A stretch of DNA of 64,000 nt from Salvator merianae (lineage: Eukaryota > Chordata > Lepidosauria > Squamata > Teiidae), in NCBI GenBank assembly GCA_003586115.2, contig QVOM02000042.1, forward strand, positions 39,046,376 to 39,110,375. Direction: 5' to 3'. The position numbers were made by a program, and so were the translations under genes. The stretch's first letter is position 1. The number at the start of each line of letters is the position of its first letter. Under the pieces are notes generated by a model, which saw nothing but the letters and a program-made list of their open reading frames with translations, did not search any database and was not told the DNA's origin. Positions 23,395-35,250 of the stretch are shown here, in pieces.

Positions 23395-25790
23395 CTAACC
23401 CACTGTGAGCTTTGAGTTCTTCTCAAATTCATGTGGAGAGGCAAGTGAAGGTTGTTCTAACTTTTCCAATCCATTTTTGATCTCATCATCTAGGGAGAGG
23501 TTGTCAGTTATGGTAGACCCCAAATATATAAACTGATGAACAGCCATCACTTCATAACTGTGGTAGGTGGTAATGACTGGTGGGACCTTGATGTCCTGTT
23601 CCATCATATTTGTTTCCTTCAGATTGATAGTTAATCCAAAATCTTTACAAGCCTGGGAAAAGTAGCTCAGCAGGTTATGGAGGTCCTGCTTATATGAGCC
23701 TCAACTGCTGCATCATCAGCAAACAGCGTAGCTCTGAAAAGAACCTCCTGGACTTTGGTTTTGGCTCTTAGCATGCAAGATTAAGAAGCCTGCTGTCTGA
23801 CCAGGTGTGAAGACAGAAACTTTCTATTGCAGTGTAGAAGGCATGCTGAAGGAGTAGGGCAAATTTCCCAAAGAGAGTCAAGGTGAAACTGCCTTGTTTG
23901 ACATCACTACAGGTATTGAAGGGCTCTGAGCTGCTGCTGTTGAACTGCACTGTCCCCTTTGTGTTGTTATGGAAGGATGCAATCATACTCTGGACCTTTG
24001 GTGGGCAGCCTATCTTAGATAAAATCTGGAAGAGTCCCTTTCTGCTAACCAGGCCTTGGTAAGATCAATGAAGATGACATAAAGTGGCTTCTCTTGCTCT
24101 CTACATTTCTCTTGGAGTTGGCGAAGCGAGAAAATCATGTCCATAGTTGGTCCCTCGGCATGAAATCCACACTGTGACTCAGGATAAATGAGGTCTGCTG
24201 GTTTCTGAAGGCATACCAGAAGAACGTAAGCAAAGACTTTACCAGCGATGCTCAAGGGGGAGATGCTTCTGTAATTGTTACAACAACTCCTAGCACCTTT
24301 GTTTTTGGAAGAAGTGATAATTCTGGCATCACACATGTGCTGTGGTATGGCTTCTTCTTCCCAGCATTGCCATAGAATCTCATAAAGTGGATTCAGAATG
24401 ATAGACTTGCACTGCTTAGTCAGGCCTGGAAGCATGCTGTCTCTGCCTGGAGCCTTCCCAGAAGCCCTGTGCTGTTGACCTTGCTGAACTCCTCTATAGT
24501 GGGCAGCTCATGGCCTGCAGGCACTCAATAGTGTCAATGACTGAAGCAGTGACAGTATTCTTCCTGGTGTAAAGATAAGAATAATATGTCTCCAGTCTCT
24601 GCATCTGCTGGATCCTGTCTGTAACTATTTCCTCACTTGAAGATTTGAGGGATACCATCTTGCTCTGAGTAAGGTCCAAGGCCTTGCTGATGCCATCATA
24701 ATCCCCTTAATATTACCTGTTAATGCTGCCAGCTGAATGTTCTCATTGAGCTGCATCCAATAATCATTTGCAAAGCATCTTCTTGTAGCCCTACGTATGT
24801 GGAGGTTCCTCTCAGTTGGTAAGTGTTTGTACTTAGCTAAGGGAACTCACTTAACTTTGATAGCAAATGTTATTTCACTGGACTTGGCTTCATACCAGTC
24901 ATTTGTTTTCAAGAGCTTCTTCCCCAAGTGGCCATACAGTAAGTATAAGGTAAATGGTGGTTTGCAGGACTTCCCATTTCCCTATATCTGTGTTCCCAAT
25001 TTGTGAGGTGTGCAGTTCCTTATTGAAGGCCTCAGCCAACTGTTCTGGATGAGACATCTTGCTGATGTCCATGTGGGGCTTCCCCACCTGTTTAACACGA
25101 TGGAAGTTCTTGAGCTGTATCCTGCAGCACACTAACAAGAGGTCTGTGTCAAGTCCACACTCTGGAAGGAACCGGTGAAAAGGCACTTGTGTGAAATAAA
25201 GTAAGTGCTGATAATACACAAATTATAGACAGAGCAAAGCTCAAGTAGTTGCTGCCCATTTTCATCCATCCTTCCCCCACCAAAGTGTCCTCGGCATCAG
25301 GGCCACAAGTCATGGTTTGCATCTTCTCTGAAGTTGACATTGCCCAGGGAAATAATTTGCTCCTTTGGGGGAATATTAAAAATAGCAGCTGACAATTTAT
25401 AATAAAGTTTGTCCTTCTGTTCTGATATTGTGGGAGTATATATGCTAACCAAGGTAACAGAACCATCAGTAGTATTAAGATGGAGGGTAAGAAATCACTC
25501 TGAGCCATTGTTGCCTAATTCCACAATCTTCAACGTTGTATTCCTCTCTGCAAAGTCTACTTCATTCTCTCTAGGCTCATCAAAATCTTTCCTCTGCCAG
25601 AAAAATGTATCATCCTTCTCCCTAACTGTGACAGAATCTACTAGCTGTGTTTCCTGGAGACTAGCTATGTCTACATTCAGTCTGTTCAGCTCGTCATTTA
25701 TAGCACTCCAGCTTCCCAGTTTTAAAGTTTTTTCTATTATTGCCTGGTGCAGAATTTACAGACTGCCATTTGGATAGTTCCTAATCCCTG
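23395..25790 (-). mobile_element. Degraded non-LTR retrotransposon (endonuclease plus reverse transcriptase)
   Basis: Reading leftward on the minus strand, fragments in several frames appear in LINE order. First is an endonuclease start at about 25730-25500 with NRLNVDIASLQETQL (the catalytic Glu of the EEP/APE fold). Next is a linker with TQSKMVSLKSSSEEIVTDRI at about 24680-24600. The reverse transcriptase follows at 24435-24010, with NNYRSISPLSIAGKVFAYVL, ESQCGFHAEGPTMDMIFSLR and IDLTKAW. A catalytic FADD is encoded at 23723-23712, and a thumb region with HQFIYLGSTITDNLSLDDEI lies near 23540. Frameshifts and stops separate all parts, so it is dead. It resembles RTE-like LINEs often annotated as craniofacial development protein 2-like, but the clade is uncertain. 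Confidence 0.8.
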
Positions 25791-26192
25791 CACATCCAAC
25801 AGAGAAAGCAGCCTGGTGGCAAGGCAGCCTCTTTCTGGTTGGAGTTCCCAGTTTAAGATGAGTGGTAACTGTTTAATGAGACCCCCAAATCACTCCCACC
25901 ATTGAAAGCAACGCTTCGCGCCCCGCTCTTATGCCAATCAAGCAAAGCTTATAACTGGTAACTGCCAGTCTCCATGTTGTATCAATGACTCTGGGTGAAG
26001 CTGGAATGTTTTCTCCAGGATCTGTTGGATAGTAAAGACAGAAGACAAAAGATGCTAACCTGGATGAGGGAACAAGCTGTTTCCCATGCAGAAAGCTCCT
26101 TCACAAGGAACAGCAGGAACCAATACAGCTTGGCACCAGTGGCGTCTCAGGAGCTGCCAGTCCAAAGCTATAAATGACAATGAACTGCCTGA

Positions 26193-26414
26193 GGTCCTAG
26201 TCACACCTAAGTTTTAATCCAGCTTCAGTCCACTTTCAGACTTGAGAGAACAGATCAGTGAAGTAATAAGATGTTTTCTTTCATCATTATCTAACTCAGA
26301 AAATCCACCTTTGGCTAGATAATGCGGAAAGAAAATGGTTAGTTACTTTGCTGATGTGTTCTTTCAATCCAAAAGTGGACTGAAGCTGGATTAAAACTTA
26401 GGTGTGTCAGGACC
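26193..26414. mobile_element. MITE with about 42-bp terminal inverted repeats
   Basis: The left arm beginning 'gtcctagtcacacctaag' and continuing 'ttttaatccagcttcagtcc' is repeated inverted at the right end, with only a few differences. The interior (about 130 bp) has no coding content. Flanks 'gcctgagg' and 'cccttagg' are similar at 6 of 8 positions and could be a decayed 8-bp target duplication, which would suggest a hAT-type element. Confidence 0.75.
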
Positions 26415-27189
26415 CTTAGGGACTCTGGCTCCAGGTTTTTCCTCAGGGTTTACTCTTGAAGCCCTTTCCTATAAATAAATATAATCACAAGGCAACACAG
26501 GCTTGAAATCAGAGTTTTCCTTCTCTGAGGAGGACAGCCTTCCCAGGCTAACAGCCCCCACCTGCCTGATACTCATGGAGAATGGGAATGACTATCGTTC
26601 CATGCAAGTCATAAGGACTTGCCCAGTGCAACAGAAAGATATGCTTGCAATTGCTCGGTTTATGGGTAGTGAGACACTATTTGGGAGCAGCACATAGACC
26701 ACATACAACACAGACCTTCCTGTGCTTTAATATTAGCTATAGAGGCCCTCTTGACAGTGCTACCACCATGCAAGCTAAAGGAGTAGAGATCCATGAAGAG
26801 ATCTTCTCTGTGATGGTCTCAAACTGTGAAAAGGCCTCCCTTCTGAGGGGCATCGAGTGCCATCACTCTGTAATGTCAGATAGATGAAAAAGATGTACTT
26901 TTTTACCCATACTTTTGGTTGACGAGTCAGTTATCCCTGGAGGGTTTCCTGGAGGCTCCGAGGCTAGGAATTCATACCTATCCCTATGAAACTCTTGGAG
27001 GCCCGCTCTAAAGCTCATGCAAGCTTCAGAGCTGTTGCAGGGCCTGGTCTGGACCAGCACCATTGTGCAGACAGCACCGTTCCACACCGCACCATGCCAT
27101 AGTCTGAACCAGTGGACCTCAGTGGTCCAAACCTACTGGTTCAGATCAATATCTAAAAACCCCAAGCCAATTTTGAATTTGGATGCAGC

Positions 27190-27682
27190 TAGAGATGAAC
27201 ACAAACTGTTTTTGGCCAGCTGGGCTTGTATCAAACCAAACTGGACTATTGGTCAAATGGGTTCAAATAGATCTTCAAACTGGCAATTGGCTGGTCAAAC
27301 AAGTCAGCCTGTTGAATGTTTGGGCTCCCTGTAGAAACAATGGGGAGATCCAGTTCAAGGTCCTCCTTCTTTAGGAGATGATGTTTCCCAAGTACCTCCT
27401 AGTTTGCAAAGTTATGGAGCCAATGGGTAATTTTTAAGGAATTTTTGAAAACTATTTTTTTCTTTCAAAAGATTTACATGTTTTTATTTTTCAAAAGTTC
27501 CTTAAAAACCACCCATTGGCCCCAGAGCTTTGCAAACAGGGAGACAATTGGAAGTCTTCCTCTACTACCCCCCCCCCCAAGGCCCCTAAAATGAAACCAG
27601 GTGGGTAATGAAACTTGCTTGACATCTCACAAGGCTGATTAGCATCCTGAGTTCTAGGATCCTATAACTTGCTTCATCTGTA
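27190..27682. mobile_element. Palindromic hAT-like MITE (TAGAGATG family)
   Basis: The left end 'tagagatgaacacaaact' and the right end (reverse complement 'tacagatgaagcaag') are similar terminal repeats. Inside, two arms at about 27411-27447 and 27487-27537 ('ttgcaaagttatggagcc' against 'ttgcaaagctctggggcc' when inverted) form a large foldback with a T-rich loop. The ends resemble those of the element at 43.6 kb. Confidence 0.5.
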
Positions 27683-27699
27683 CTGAAAGACAAAGAGTT

Positions 27700-29450
27700 A
27701 GCCAGAATGTTGGTGCTTCCGCCTTCCCTTTAAGCCTGTTTTTCTGAGCAGTGAGTTCCTCCTGCTAGCTTGTGTATGAGAGAGAGAAGGCTTATGTCTT
27801 GATACTTTTGCTGGTCACTGAGAAGATTGTCCCCAAGCAAGAGAAGCCTTTGAGGTAGGTAAATCTCATTTGCTTCCTGACATTAGGTGCTTCTCCTCTC
27901 CTCTTCACTGGTTTCCTTTTCAAAAAGGGAGATTGGGGCTTTGTGTAGTCACTCCAATTCATTCCAGGAGCAAAACTGATTGTGTGTGCGGGGGGGGGGG
28001 GAATGACTGAAGTAATTGGAACTACAGGAATCACTGGGGAGAGCTCATTAAATCGGGGGTCCCAACCCACAGCACCACCTCTCCTTAGATGGTAAAGAGC
28101 TTGGAGCTTAGCCTTATCTTCTCATCAAATTCTGCCCAACGTGCTTAGCAACCAAATTTTGATTGGCCATTAGAAATCCCCGAGTGTGCCAGTTCTCCCT
28201 CTTTCACTTCCTAATTTGCCTGCTCAAGCACTCCATTGCCTGCCTTCAAGCCTAAACATTTCTGCTGTATTGTTAGCTAAAATTAGAGAGTAGCTCTTGA
28301 TCTCTGGCTGACAGGGAAACCTTGGGTCCCAGCCATTGCCACAGTTATTTCTCTTCTCAATACATGTGATTTGTTACCAAGTCTCTCTCTTTCTGCTGAG
28401 CTGCTGCCTACTGTTTAACTAATTTGCCCCAATTTGAAACTTGCTTATATGTTACTATTTCCTCTTGCTTGTTTTGCTGCTTATATAGTAATAAAATTAT
28501 TCCTCTGTGCCCTTTACATTTTCGATAAAGAAACTTTGTGCCAAAATCAGTCAAGTGTTTCTCCTCCCATGGGATCGGTGCTACACTGTTATGAGTAAAA
28601 CCAAACTCATAGTTCTGAAGATCATGCACGTATATGGGAACAACACTTAACCTGTGTATAAAGAAGTTCCCATAAGAAGGACACCAATCCCTACTGAACC
28701 AAGACAGAGGGGAGAGAACTTTGATTTATATGAACCCCAGCCACAACATCTAAAAATGAAAAAGGGCACTTAGGCCCCAGTTGAGGGGAACCCTAATTCT
28801 AAACTAGAACACAAAGAAAGAGGGGGGAAGGAAAAAAAATAAAAACTGCCTACCCAAATTCTACCCAACCAAAGATAAGGGACAGTATTAGAGAAAGGAA
28901 GGCAAAAGAAATAAATTTGAAAGAAAAACAAAAAGCAAGCAAAATCCAGAACCAAAATCACACTGTCCCAACAAAAAACATTGAGGCAGGACAGACCTAA
29001 AGTAGCAGCAGTTTTCCTTTAAAAGAGAAAAGAAAAGGAAACCCCAAAGGCATTGTTAAAAATGGTCCGTAATTTGTCTAAATTCCCCCCATTCTGGCTC
29101 TCTCCTCCTTCCTAGTTCCTCCAGCCAATAGTAGTTGAGTTTTCCTGGCTGCAAAACATAAACACAGCAAGGTAGCCAGTACAATCAAACCAAGCAACCG
29201 TTAGAACTTAAAACACCCGGTAGAAAAATGCTAGAAGGTAACCAATAAGAGTTCCTGTATTGGTGACAGCAGCCTGGGCGGTGGAGCTTAAAGGGACAGA
29301 CACAACACAAACCATTTCTTGAACAGGTTGATAGACTGACCTCAGTTTGATTTGTTTTTTTAATGTTGTAATCAAACCACAGTCTGGTTCAATTCAAAAA
29401 TAAACCTGACAAACTAGGGAAGTTAAATATAGACCGTGTTGTTTAGAACC
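27700..29450. other. Intergenic, no gene seen
   Basis: No named repeat or coding frame. It includes a C run near 27571, a G run near 27991 and A-rich sequence at 28820-28980. A CAGTTTGATT/CAAACCACAG stretch near 29340-29400 may belong to the gaac-rich foldback elements. Confidence 0.45.
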
Positions 29451-29459
29451 CATTTGGCA

Positions 29460-30310
29460 GCCCATCACTCCTGTGATAATTCCAAAGAAATTTCTAGGAA
29501 CAGTGGGGAACATAGTAATTGCTAATCAAGTGATTTTTATTGTGCAATAATGTAACTGTTGTGTGGGCAATTAGAGCTGCTGTAGTATTCTAATAACAAA
29601 GATTCCTTTAAGATGCTGCAAATAAGCAAAAAGTGATAATATTACAGGGAAAGATGGCCGATGCCATGATGTCATAATTTAATAATCTCGTTGGCACTTT
29701 GTAGTTCATGACCAGTTATTTATTACGCATTACAAGATAATTTATTTCACTATTTCAAATCCACAAAGTAAAGGTTAATTTCCTATATAAAAAGCCAACA
29801 CGTCACACTTTTTGAAGTATAAATTATGAAGTCAAGAACTGTAAATTGAGGAGGCTGAATTAATTAATTGGGAATTAAATGATTACAAAGCGAGCAGCCA
29901 GAAATTGTAATTATAAAGAATAAGCAAACTATTCCCGACGCTGTTTACACTAATGCGACTTAAGATTAGTCTACAAGTGGAGGAGTGAATGAGAATTAAA
30001 TATAGATCTGATTCACATCTTACTCCCATATCCACACTCTGCCCCATTTCCTCTTGTGCCCAATTCATTGTCACTACAGTCAGCAAACGGCAAATGACAT
30101 TTTGGATTAAGGCTACTATGTGATGATACAAGAAATTGTGCAAGGACAATTTCTTTTCTGCCTTTACATCTCCTTAATATTGGAAGAAGCTACATCAATC
30201 CAACATCCACAGAACAAGGCGGCCTAATTTACATTTTAGACAAATGAAACTAATTTGCATTTTTTAAATTGCTGATTATGCAAATGATGCTGTGGTTTGG
30301 AATATGAGTC
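29460..30310. promoter_or_regulatory. Candidate conserved non-coding element block
   Basis: About 850 bp of AT-rich but non-repetitive sequence with many TAAT/ATTA cores, TTATGCAAAT-like octamer-type motifs near 30270-30290, and no repeat hallmarks. It lies about 15 kb upstream of the TLE4 promoter, where long-range enhancers would be expected. Unproven. Confidence 0.35.
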
Positions 30311-31480
30311 ACCTATCAACTAGAAATGGTCAGAGTCTGTTACCAGCAGTTCAGCTTCCTCCCGAACTGAGCTAAAAGATAAACCTGAACCAAACTGACC
30401 TTGGTTCAGGCAACTATAGTCATGTTCTGACCTTAGTTCATCTTCAGAACTGGAGGGAGAAGTCTCCAGAGTGGGGTGTGCAGACAACAGCCTGGGCCCA
30501 GAAGCCAGCCTAAAAGAGAAGGTGCATTAACTTCAGAATGGGATTTCCCTGCTCTGAAATAACCCTGTCCACTTGATTTAGTTTGCAGTGCCTGGGGATG
30601 GTGCTGTGTAATGCCTCTTTCATAGCCCAGGCTGCATTCATTGTAACTTCCTCCTGAAGATGTCTTGAGGAAGGGTGACATGTGCATACAGTCCTAGTTC
30701 AGGTCACCTCTGATGTAAGGCTAGCAGGGTTTTTTTTTCCTTCCTTTCTCAATCACTCTGACACAGCTGGCCCCACTGGTGAGACAAAGCTGCTGCTGGC
30801 TTTGGGTGTCATTAGATTTGGAGGAACCTTGACCAGGGCAGAGTACTTCAACTTACCTTCCCACGTATTTGAAATTGCTTGACTGTCCCCCACTGCTCCC
30901 ACATGATGGTGAACTTTCAAGGCACCTCTAGGGTACAACTACTTCTACTCAGCTCACAGTAGTGCCAGGCACCCAATAATACCCCTCTGCTGCTGGACCT
31001 GACATCATGAGGGGGCATGACACATGGCAAGTTGGAGTCACAACTGTTCCAGTTGGCTTGGGTACAGCACTACACCTAGGTCAACTTAAGGCAGCAGCAG
31101 CAGCTATGGAGTATAGTACCTCTACCTGGGTGGAGCTTAGGCTCCCACTCCTTCCACCACTGGTGAGGTCTAAAGGTGTTCCCAGGGAAAGCAGTTCCAG
31201 TCCAGGAGCCCAACCTCCCTCTAGGGGGGCAGTATCATAGCTCCCTCATTTTGTTTCATTTTGTTGTGCTTTAGGCACTCTGAGTGGTGGGGTGGGGTGG
31301 ATGGGACAGGGACTTTGGAGTGCCAGCCCCACTAAACACAGTGGCCTTGCCAAGTACACAGAGGCTGCCAGATGGGAAAGTGTCAATCTGTTGAGCCCAT
31401 CAGCAGTAGGCACCATAAGGAGGATCTCAACTGATGAGACCAGATACCAGTTCAAAATCCAATGCCCAACCTAGTCCAAC
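30310..31480. other. Intergenic, no gene seen
   Basis: It begins with 'ctagaaatggtcagagtctg' and gaac/gttc-rich sequence up to 30440, which looks like the end of a gttcag-type foldback element. The remainder has no family I can name. Confidence 0.4.
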
Positions 31481-31765
31481 ATAAGAACATAAGAGGACCC
31501 TTTCTGGATCAGGCCACGGCCCATCTAGTCCAGCATTCTGTTTCAAACAGTGGCCCACCAATTGCTTCTAGGCATCTCAAGCAGAATAAAAGCAAAACCT
31601 TCACCTGCTCTTCACTCCCCGCAAATGGGTTTACAGACATCCTGCCTGTCTTTCCAACATGCCCGAAATTACACAGGGCACGGTCCACCTGTATTGGCAG
31701 CCACTGGGGCCCATCATAGGGAGAGTGCTCTTCTGGCCTCTTATTTCCTGCATCCAATTTTTACC
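31481..31765 (-). mobile_element. CR1-like LINE 3' UTR fragment
   Basis: Antisense copy of the 3' UTR family described at 17.05 kb. It begins with 'acataagaacataagagg', then 'catctagtccagcattctg', 'gcaaaaccttcacctgctc' and 'catcctgcctgtctttcca'. There is no ORF left. Confidence 0.75.
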
Positions 31766-31779
31766 TAGATCCCTCAAAA

Positions 31780-32630
31780 CAAGCCATGAGATTGGACAAC
31801 TGTACTAGACTTAAACCAGAGTAGGGGCAACTTCTACTTTTCCCCAGTAAGTGACCCACTCAACGTGGCTACTTACTTTGCAGCTTTCTAAGCCACAACC
31901 CCATTTTCATTTGCAATAGGAGTATGATCTAGATTTGCATCCAGACCGTAATTTTAAAATGGCTATGTCCTAATAAGAACTAAAGCTACATTTTGCGGAG
32001 GAACAAGTTTAGAAAGATTATGAACTCCTTATTTCTTTCTTACTTTTAATTTGATCTTAAATAAGTAAGGTCCTTTTCTACAAGGGAGAAGCGTTAGCTG
32101 CTGCATCATAATGTTACATAAAATGAGAATCTAGACCAAATCAAGTGGAAAATGAGCACTAGGTTCAAGGGCACAAATATGAGCTGCACTGGGAAAAAAA
32201 CTGGATATATGTGAACCCTACTGACACCAGAATTTTTCAAGGTACTGAAATTCACTGCATTTCTATCTCTGCCTACCTAATATAGAAGAAAAGTAATTTT
32301 AACTGAAGTGAAAGACCTGTTGTTTTTGTTTGCTTTTAAATAATAGAACGTATTCAGATAATGTCACAGAGGTTGTTAGTTGTTTTCAGGGACTTCAGGA
32401 GGACCTTTTAAAAAATGCACCTTTCATATTTATCTCATAAAAGAGTTTTCAAAAGTAGTTTCCATATCAGAAAAAAACACTCCTTCAGATGCTGTAGGCA
32501 TCCAGCTGACTCCCCAATCCAAAGGAGAACTCATCAAAAAATCTTTACTAAATTTTATTGCAGCAACAGAGTAAAGACATAGCCAAAGCAACCAATGATT
32601 TTACAAGCTGTAAACAAAATGTGTGCCACA
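31780..32630. other. Intergenic, no gene seen
   Basis: Non-repetitive, AT-rich sequence with nothing recognisable as coding. It could hold a conserved element but shows no strong sign of one. Confidence 0.4.
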
Positions 32631-32635
32631 CAGTT

Positions 32636-32860
32636 TATTTATTATTTATTATTTCAATTTCTACCCTGCTCTATACCAAGGGGTCCCAGGGCGGCTTACA
32701 AAAACCAATTACAATACAATAAAAACACCATAAAACATTGTAAAACATCATAAAACATACAAAAAACTTACAAAACATATAAAAACTGTTACAGTAAAAA
32801 TACTGTGAAAACATTATAAAAACATCATAAAAAAATATTTCACCCAGAATCTACAGGGAG
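32636..32860 (-). mobile_element. LINE 3' UTR fragment with AT-rich tail
   Basis: 'tttatttattatttattatt' then 'accctgctctataccaaggg' and 'cccagggcggcttacaaaa' is the antisense of the LINE tail seen elsewhere in the window. An imperfect 'aaaacatcataaaac' repetition of about 130 bp follows. Confidence 0.6.
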
Positions 32861-33204
32861 TCAACTTTCTCAACTGAGTGGGTCTGTACTCTTTTTTTTT
32901 TTATCTTTCCAGTGGCCCCAATTCTTCTTCTACCTGACTTGCAAGAGGTGTCCAACTACAGTTCAGGTATGGCTGGAAGCCTAGCAGAATCGAGTCTCTG
33001 GAGCATCCACGCCTTGGCATCATTGGGCACTTTAAAGCAGAAGTGCTCATGCCACCCCAGGGACTGAGCACCCAAGTACCTCATGTCTCACCCCTCAACC
33101 TCTTCAAAATTGACAACTCTAGGCCTATTCATGCTTGTAACTAGCAATCATAAAGGATGCTTGCCAGTCAAGTGCTTCCACACTTGACGGAGGCCCAAGT
33201 AGCC

Positions 33205-33530
33205 AGGAGCAGGCTTCATCTGCTCCTAATCACTACCACCGCTGGTGTAGTAATTAGCAGTCTGGAACCTTACCTGAAGCTCATAGCCGTTAGGCCTACA
33301 CGACTGGGTCATGTGATGCCCCAATTGGGTCACTTGGGCCCAATTGGGGCATTGCCTGACCCCATATCGTAGGCCCAATGGCGCTGCCACGATGGGCCCA
33401 ATGGTGCTGCTGCGATTGGTCCATTGCGCTGCCACAATCAGCATATCGAGCCTGTGCACTGCGTGGCCCTCCTGGTTGACATGGCAGTGGTCGGCTGCTT
33501 GCCAGCCACTGCTGTGGTGACAACTGGCCA
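33205..33530. repeat. Stretch of consecutive hairpins with short GC-rich repeats
   Basis: Four inverted repeats follow each other. They are an 8-bp stem 'aggagcag/ctgctcct' near 33204-33228, an 'aatcactaccacc' stem near 33228-33255, a perfect 14-bp stem 'atgccccaattggg/cccaattggggcat' (33316-33329 with 33339-33352), and a 'gcagtggtcggc/gccagccactgc' stem near 33485-33512. Between them a unit of about 24 bp with core 'gcccaatggcgctgccac' is repeated about three times (33370-33445). It is not coding and matches no family I know. Confidence 0.6.
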
Positions 33531-34358
33531 TGGCTACCAGTGTTTGTGGTGAGTTTCTAGGCCCCATAATTACCCCATTCTAAGGTGGAAGGTGTGCATA
33601 GGCCCTCTGTTCCACAGCTGAGTTGTCAGCTCCAAATGGGAAGGCCCTCCGTTGTGCTGGAAAAGACCCCAGAAATGGGCCTTGTCCAGTGCAATGCCTG
33701 TGCAAAACAGGCACATAAATTGGTTTCCACTGTCTGTCTGCATGGTGGCAGAAAGAGCACCTGAGGGCAACGGACAGTCTCAGAGTACTTTATCTTGCTG
33801 TGAAGGGCACCTGTAGGCCATCCAGTGTCTTCATCAGAGTGTTCTACAATGGAGTTAGGTCCAGGCGTTTGACCACCAAGCCCCTGAGCTCTTCAGGGTT
33901 CCTGTCACCATACGGGTGGATGAAGGTTCACCTGCCCTGGGTGCTGACGGATGGGAACTGTCTTTATCATCCTGATTGAAATCTCAGAGGTTGAAATGGA
34001 TTACAACAGCAGAATTCCAATACACTTCAGCTCACAAACATTTGTATTATCAGTATCTTGCTGTTAACATTGAATACAATCAATTCCAATACTGAAAGTT
34101 TTTGTTAAGAGTTTGATTGCGCTCATAACTATTTACCTTGAAACTCTGGAACACAAGAACTGTTAGTGTTGGCTGCCTGAGACTTTTTTATTTCAACAAC
34201 CCTACGGAATTTGAGCTCACAGAGCTCAAGTTTCTTTCTGCAGATTTTTAAAAAGAAGTAGCTGTTTAAGTCCTGCAGAGCATTGGGGCATTGAGCAGAT
34301 GTAGCCTTGATGATTCTCCATAGGCTAGGGTGGGGGAATAAGTGTCCAGCTGGGTATA

Positions 34359-34560
34359 AGAACTGCCCTCCTTCAAGGTAAAAGAATTGTGGCTGCTCTT
34401 GGCTGGGAGGAGGGAGAAGACCCAGGCTGACCACTGCACCAGGGCATTTGTTGCCTCACCCTTTGTCAAGATATAAGAACTGTGGCTGCTCTTGGCTGGG
34501 AGGAGGAAGAAGACCCAGGCTGACCACTGCACCTGGCATTTGTTGCCTCTGCCCTGCCCT
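34359..34560 (+). repeat. 93-bp tandem repeat, about two copies
   Basis: The unit beginning 'aagaattgtggctgctcttg' at 34382 recurs at 34475 with few differences, including 'gaagacccaggctgaccact'. A shorter partial unit, 'aagaactgccctccttcaag', precedes it. It produces overlapping minus-strand open frames with repeated peptides that should not be taken as a gene. Confidence 0.8.
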
Positions 34561-34739
34561 CCTCCAAGGTCAGAAGTCTGCATGAGAAAGCCAAGCAAAG
34601 GAGGCTAATCAGTAGCAGTGCATGGACTACAGAGACATGAAAGCAGCGTACTTCCCAAGCTTGTTCCTGGAAGCAGGCACACTGAATGTCCTGGTAACAA
34701 AATGAAAGCTGTTCCTGCTGCACTGCTGCCTACTGCTTT

Positions 34740-34915
34740 GAATGTTATGTTCTTTTTTGTTCTAGTAGTTTATGTTATGTTCTATACAGTTTTATTTTGA
34801 ATATTATTGATTCTATGATTTTTATATTTTGATTGTGACCTATGTAAATTTATATAATGCTGTAAACTACCTGGAGCAATATTTTTTGGAAAGGTGCTAA
34901 ACAAATAAATTGAAT
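34740..34915 (+). mobile_element. L2-like LINE 3' tail
   Basis: Sense-orientation tail with 'aatgctgtaaactacctgga' and a terminal 'aacaaataaattgaa', matching the L2-type 'gtaaaccgcc...aataaataa' end. It abuts an opposite-orientation tail on the right. Confidence 0.55.
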
Positions 34916-35250
34916 TTATTTATTTATTTATTTATTTATATTTGTATTCCACCATACCCAAAGGTCTCAGGGTGGGTTACAACAATTAAAACAACAACAT
35001 AAAAGGTAGACAATAAAACAGTAGCCCGAAAGTAGGGAGGGAAAGCTGTACCTTTAGCCAAAGGCAAAGGTAAACACGTGCATCTTTACTGCTCTCCTAA
35101 AGATGTAAAGTGGAGAAGCTTGATGCACCTCAGGGGGAAGAGGGTTCCACAGGGGGAATGAGGTTAAAGGCCTGCTGGCTGGCTGCTACCATCCACTAAC
35201 CCCCAAAGCTGGACTAATTGCTCCAGAAGGCAACATGCAATCCAGTTTGG
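34916..35250 (-). mobile_element. LINE 3' UTR fragment with (TTTA)n tail
   Basis: A TTTA microsatellite followed by 'tgtattccaccatacccaaa' and 'ggtctcagggtgggttacaa', then 'agggttccacagggggaatg'. This is the antisense tail and 3' UTR of the same LINE type seen at 52.9 and 58.5 kb. It meets the tail at 34740-34915 head to head at the poly(TTTA). Confidence 0.55.

Noticed and set aside
33370..33445. Short regularly spaced repeats suggestive of a CRISPR array
   Set aside because: The units are imperfect, few, without unique spacers of fixed length, and the genome is vertebrate.
34129..34723. Minus-strand open frames with repeated peptides
   Set aside because: They arise from the 93-bp tandem repeat read in different phases; no start context or family similarity.
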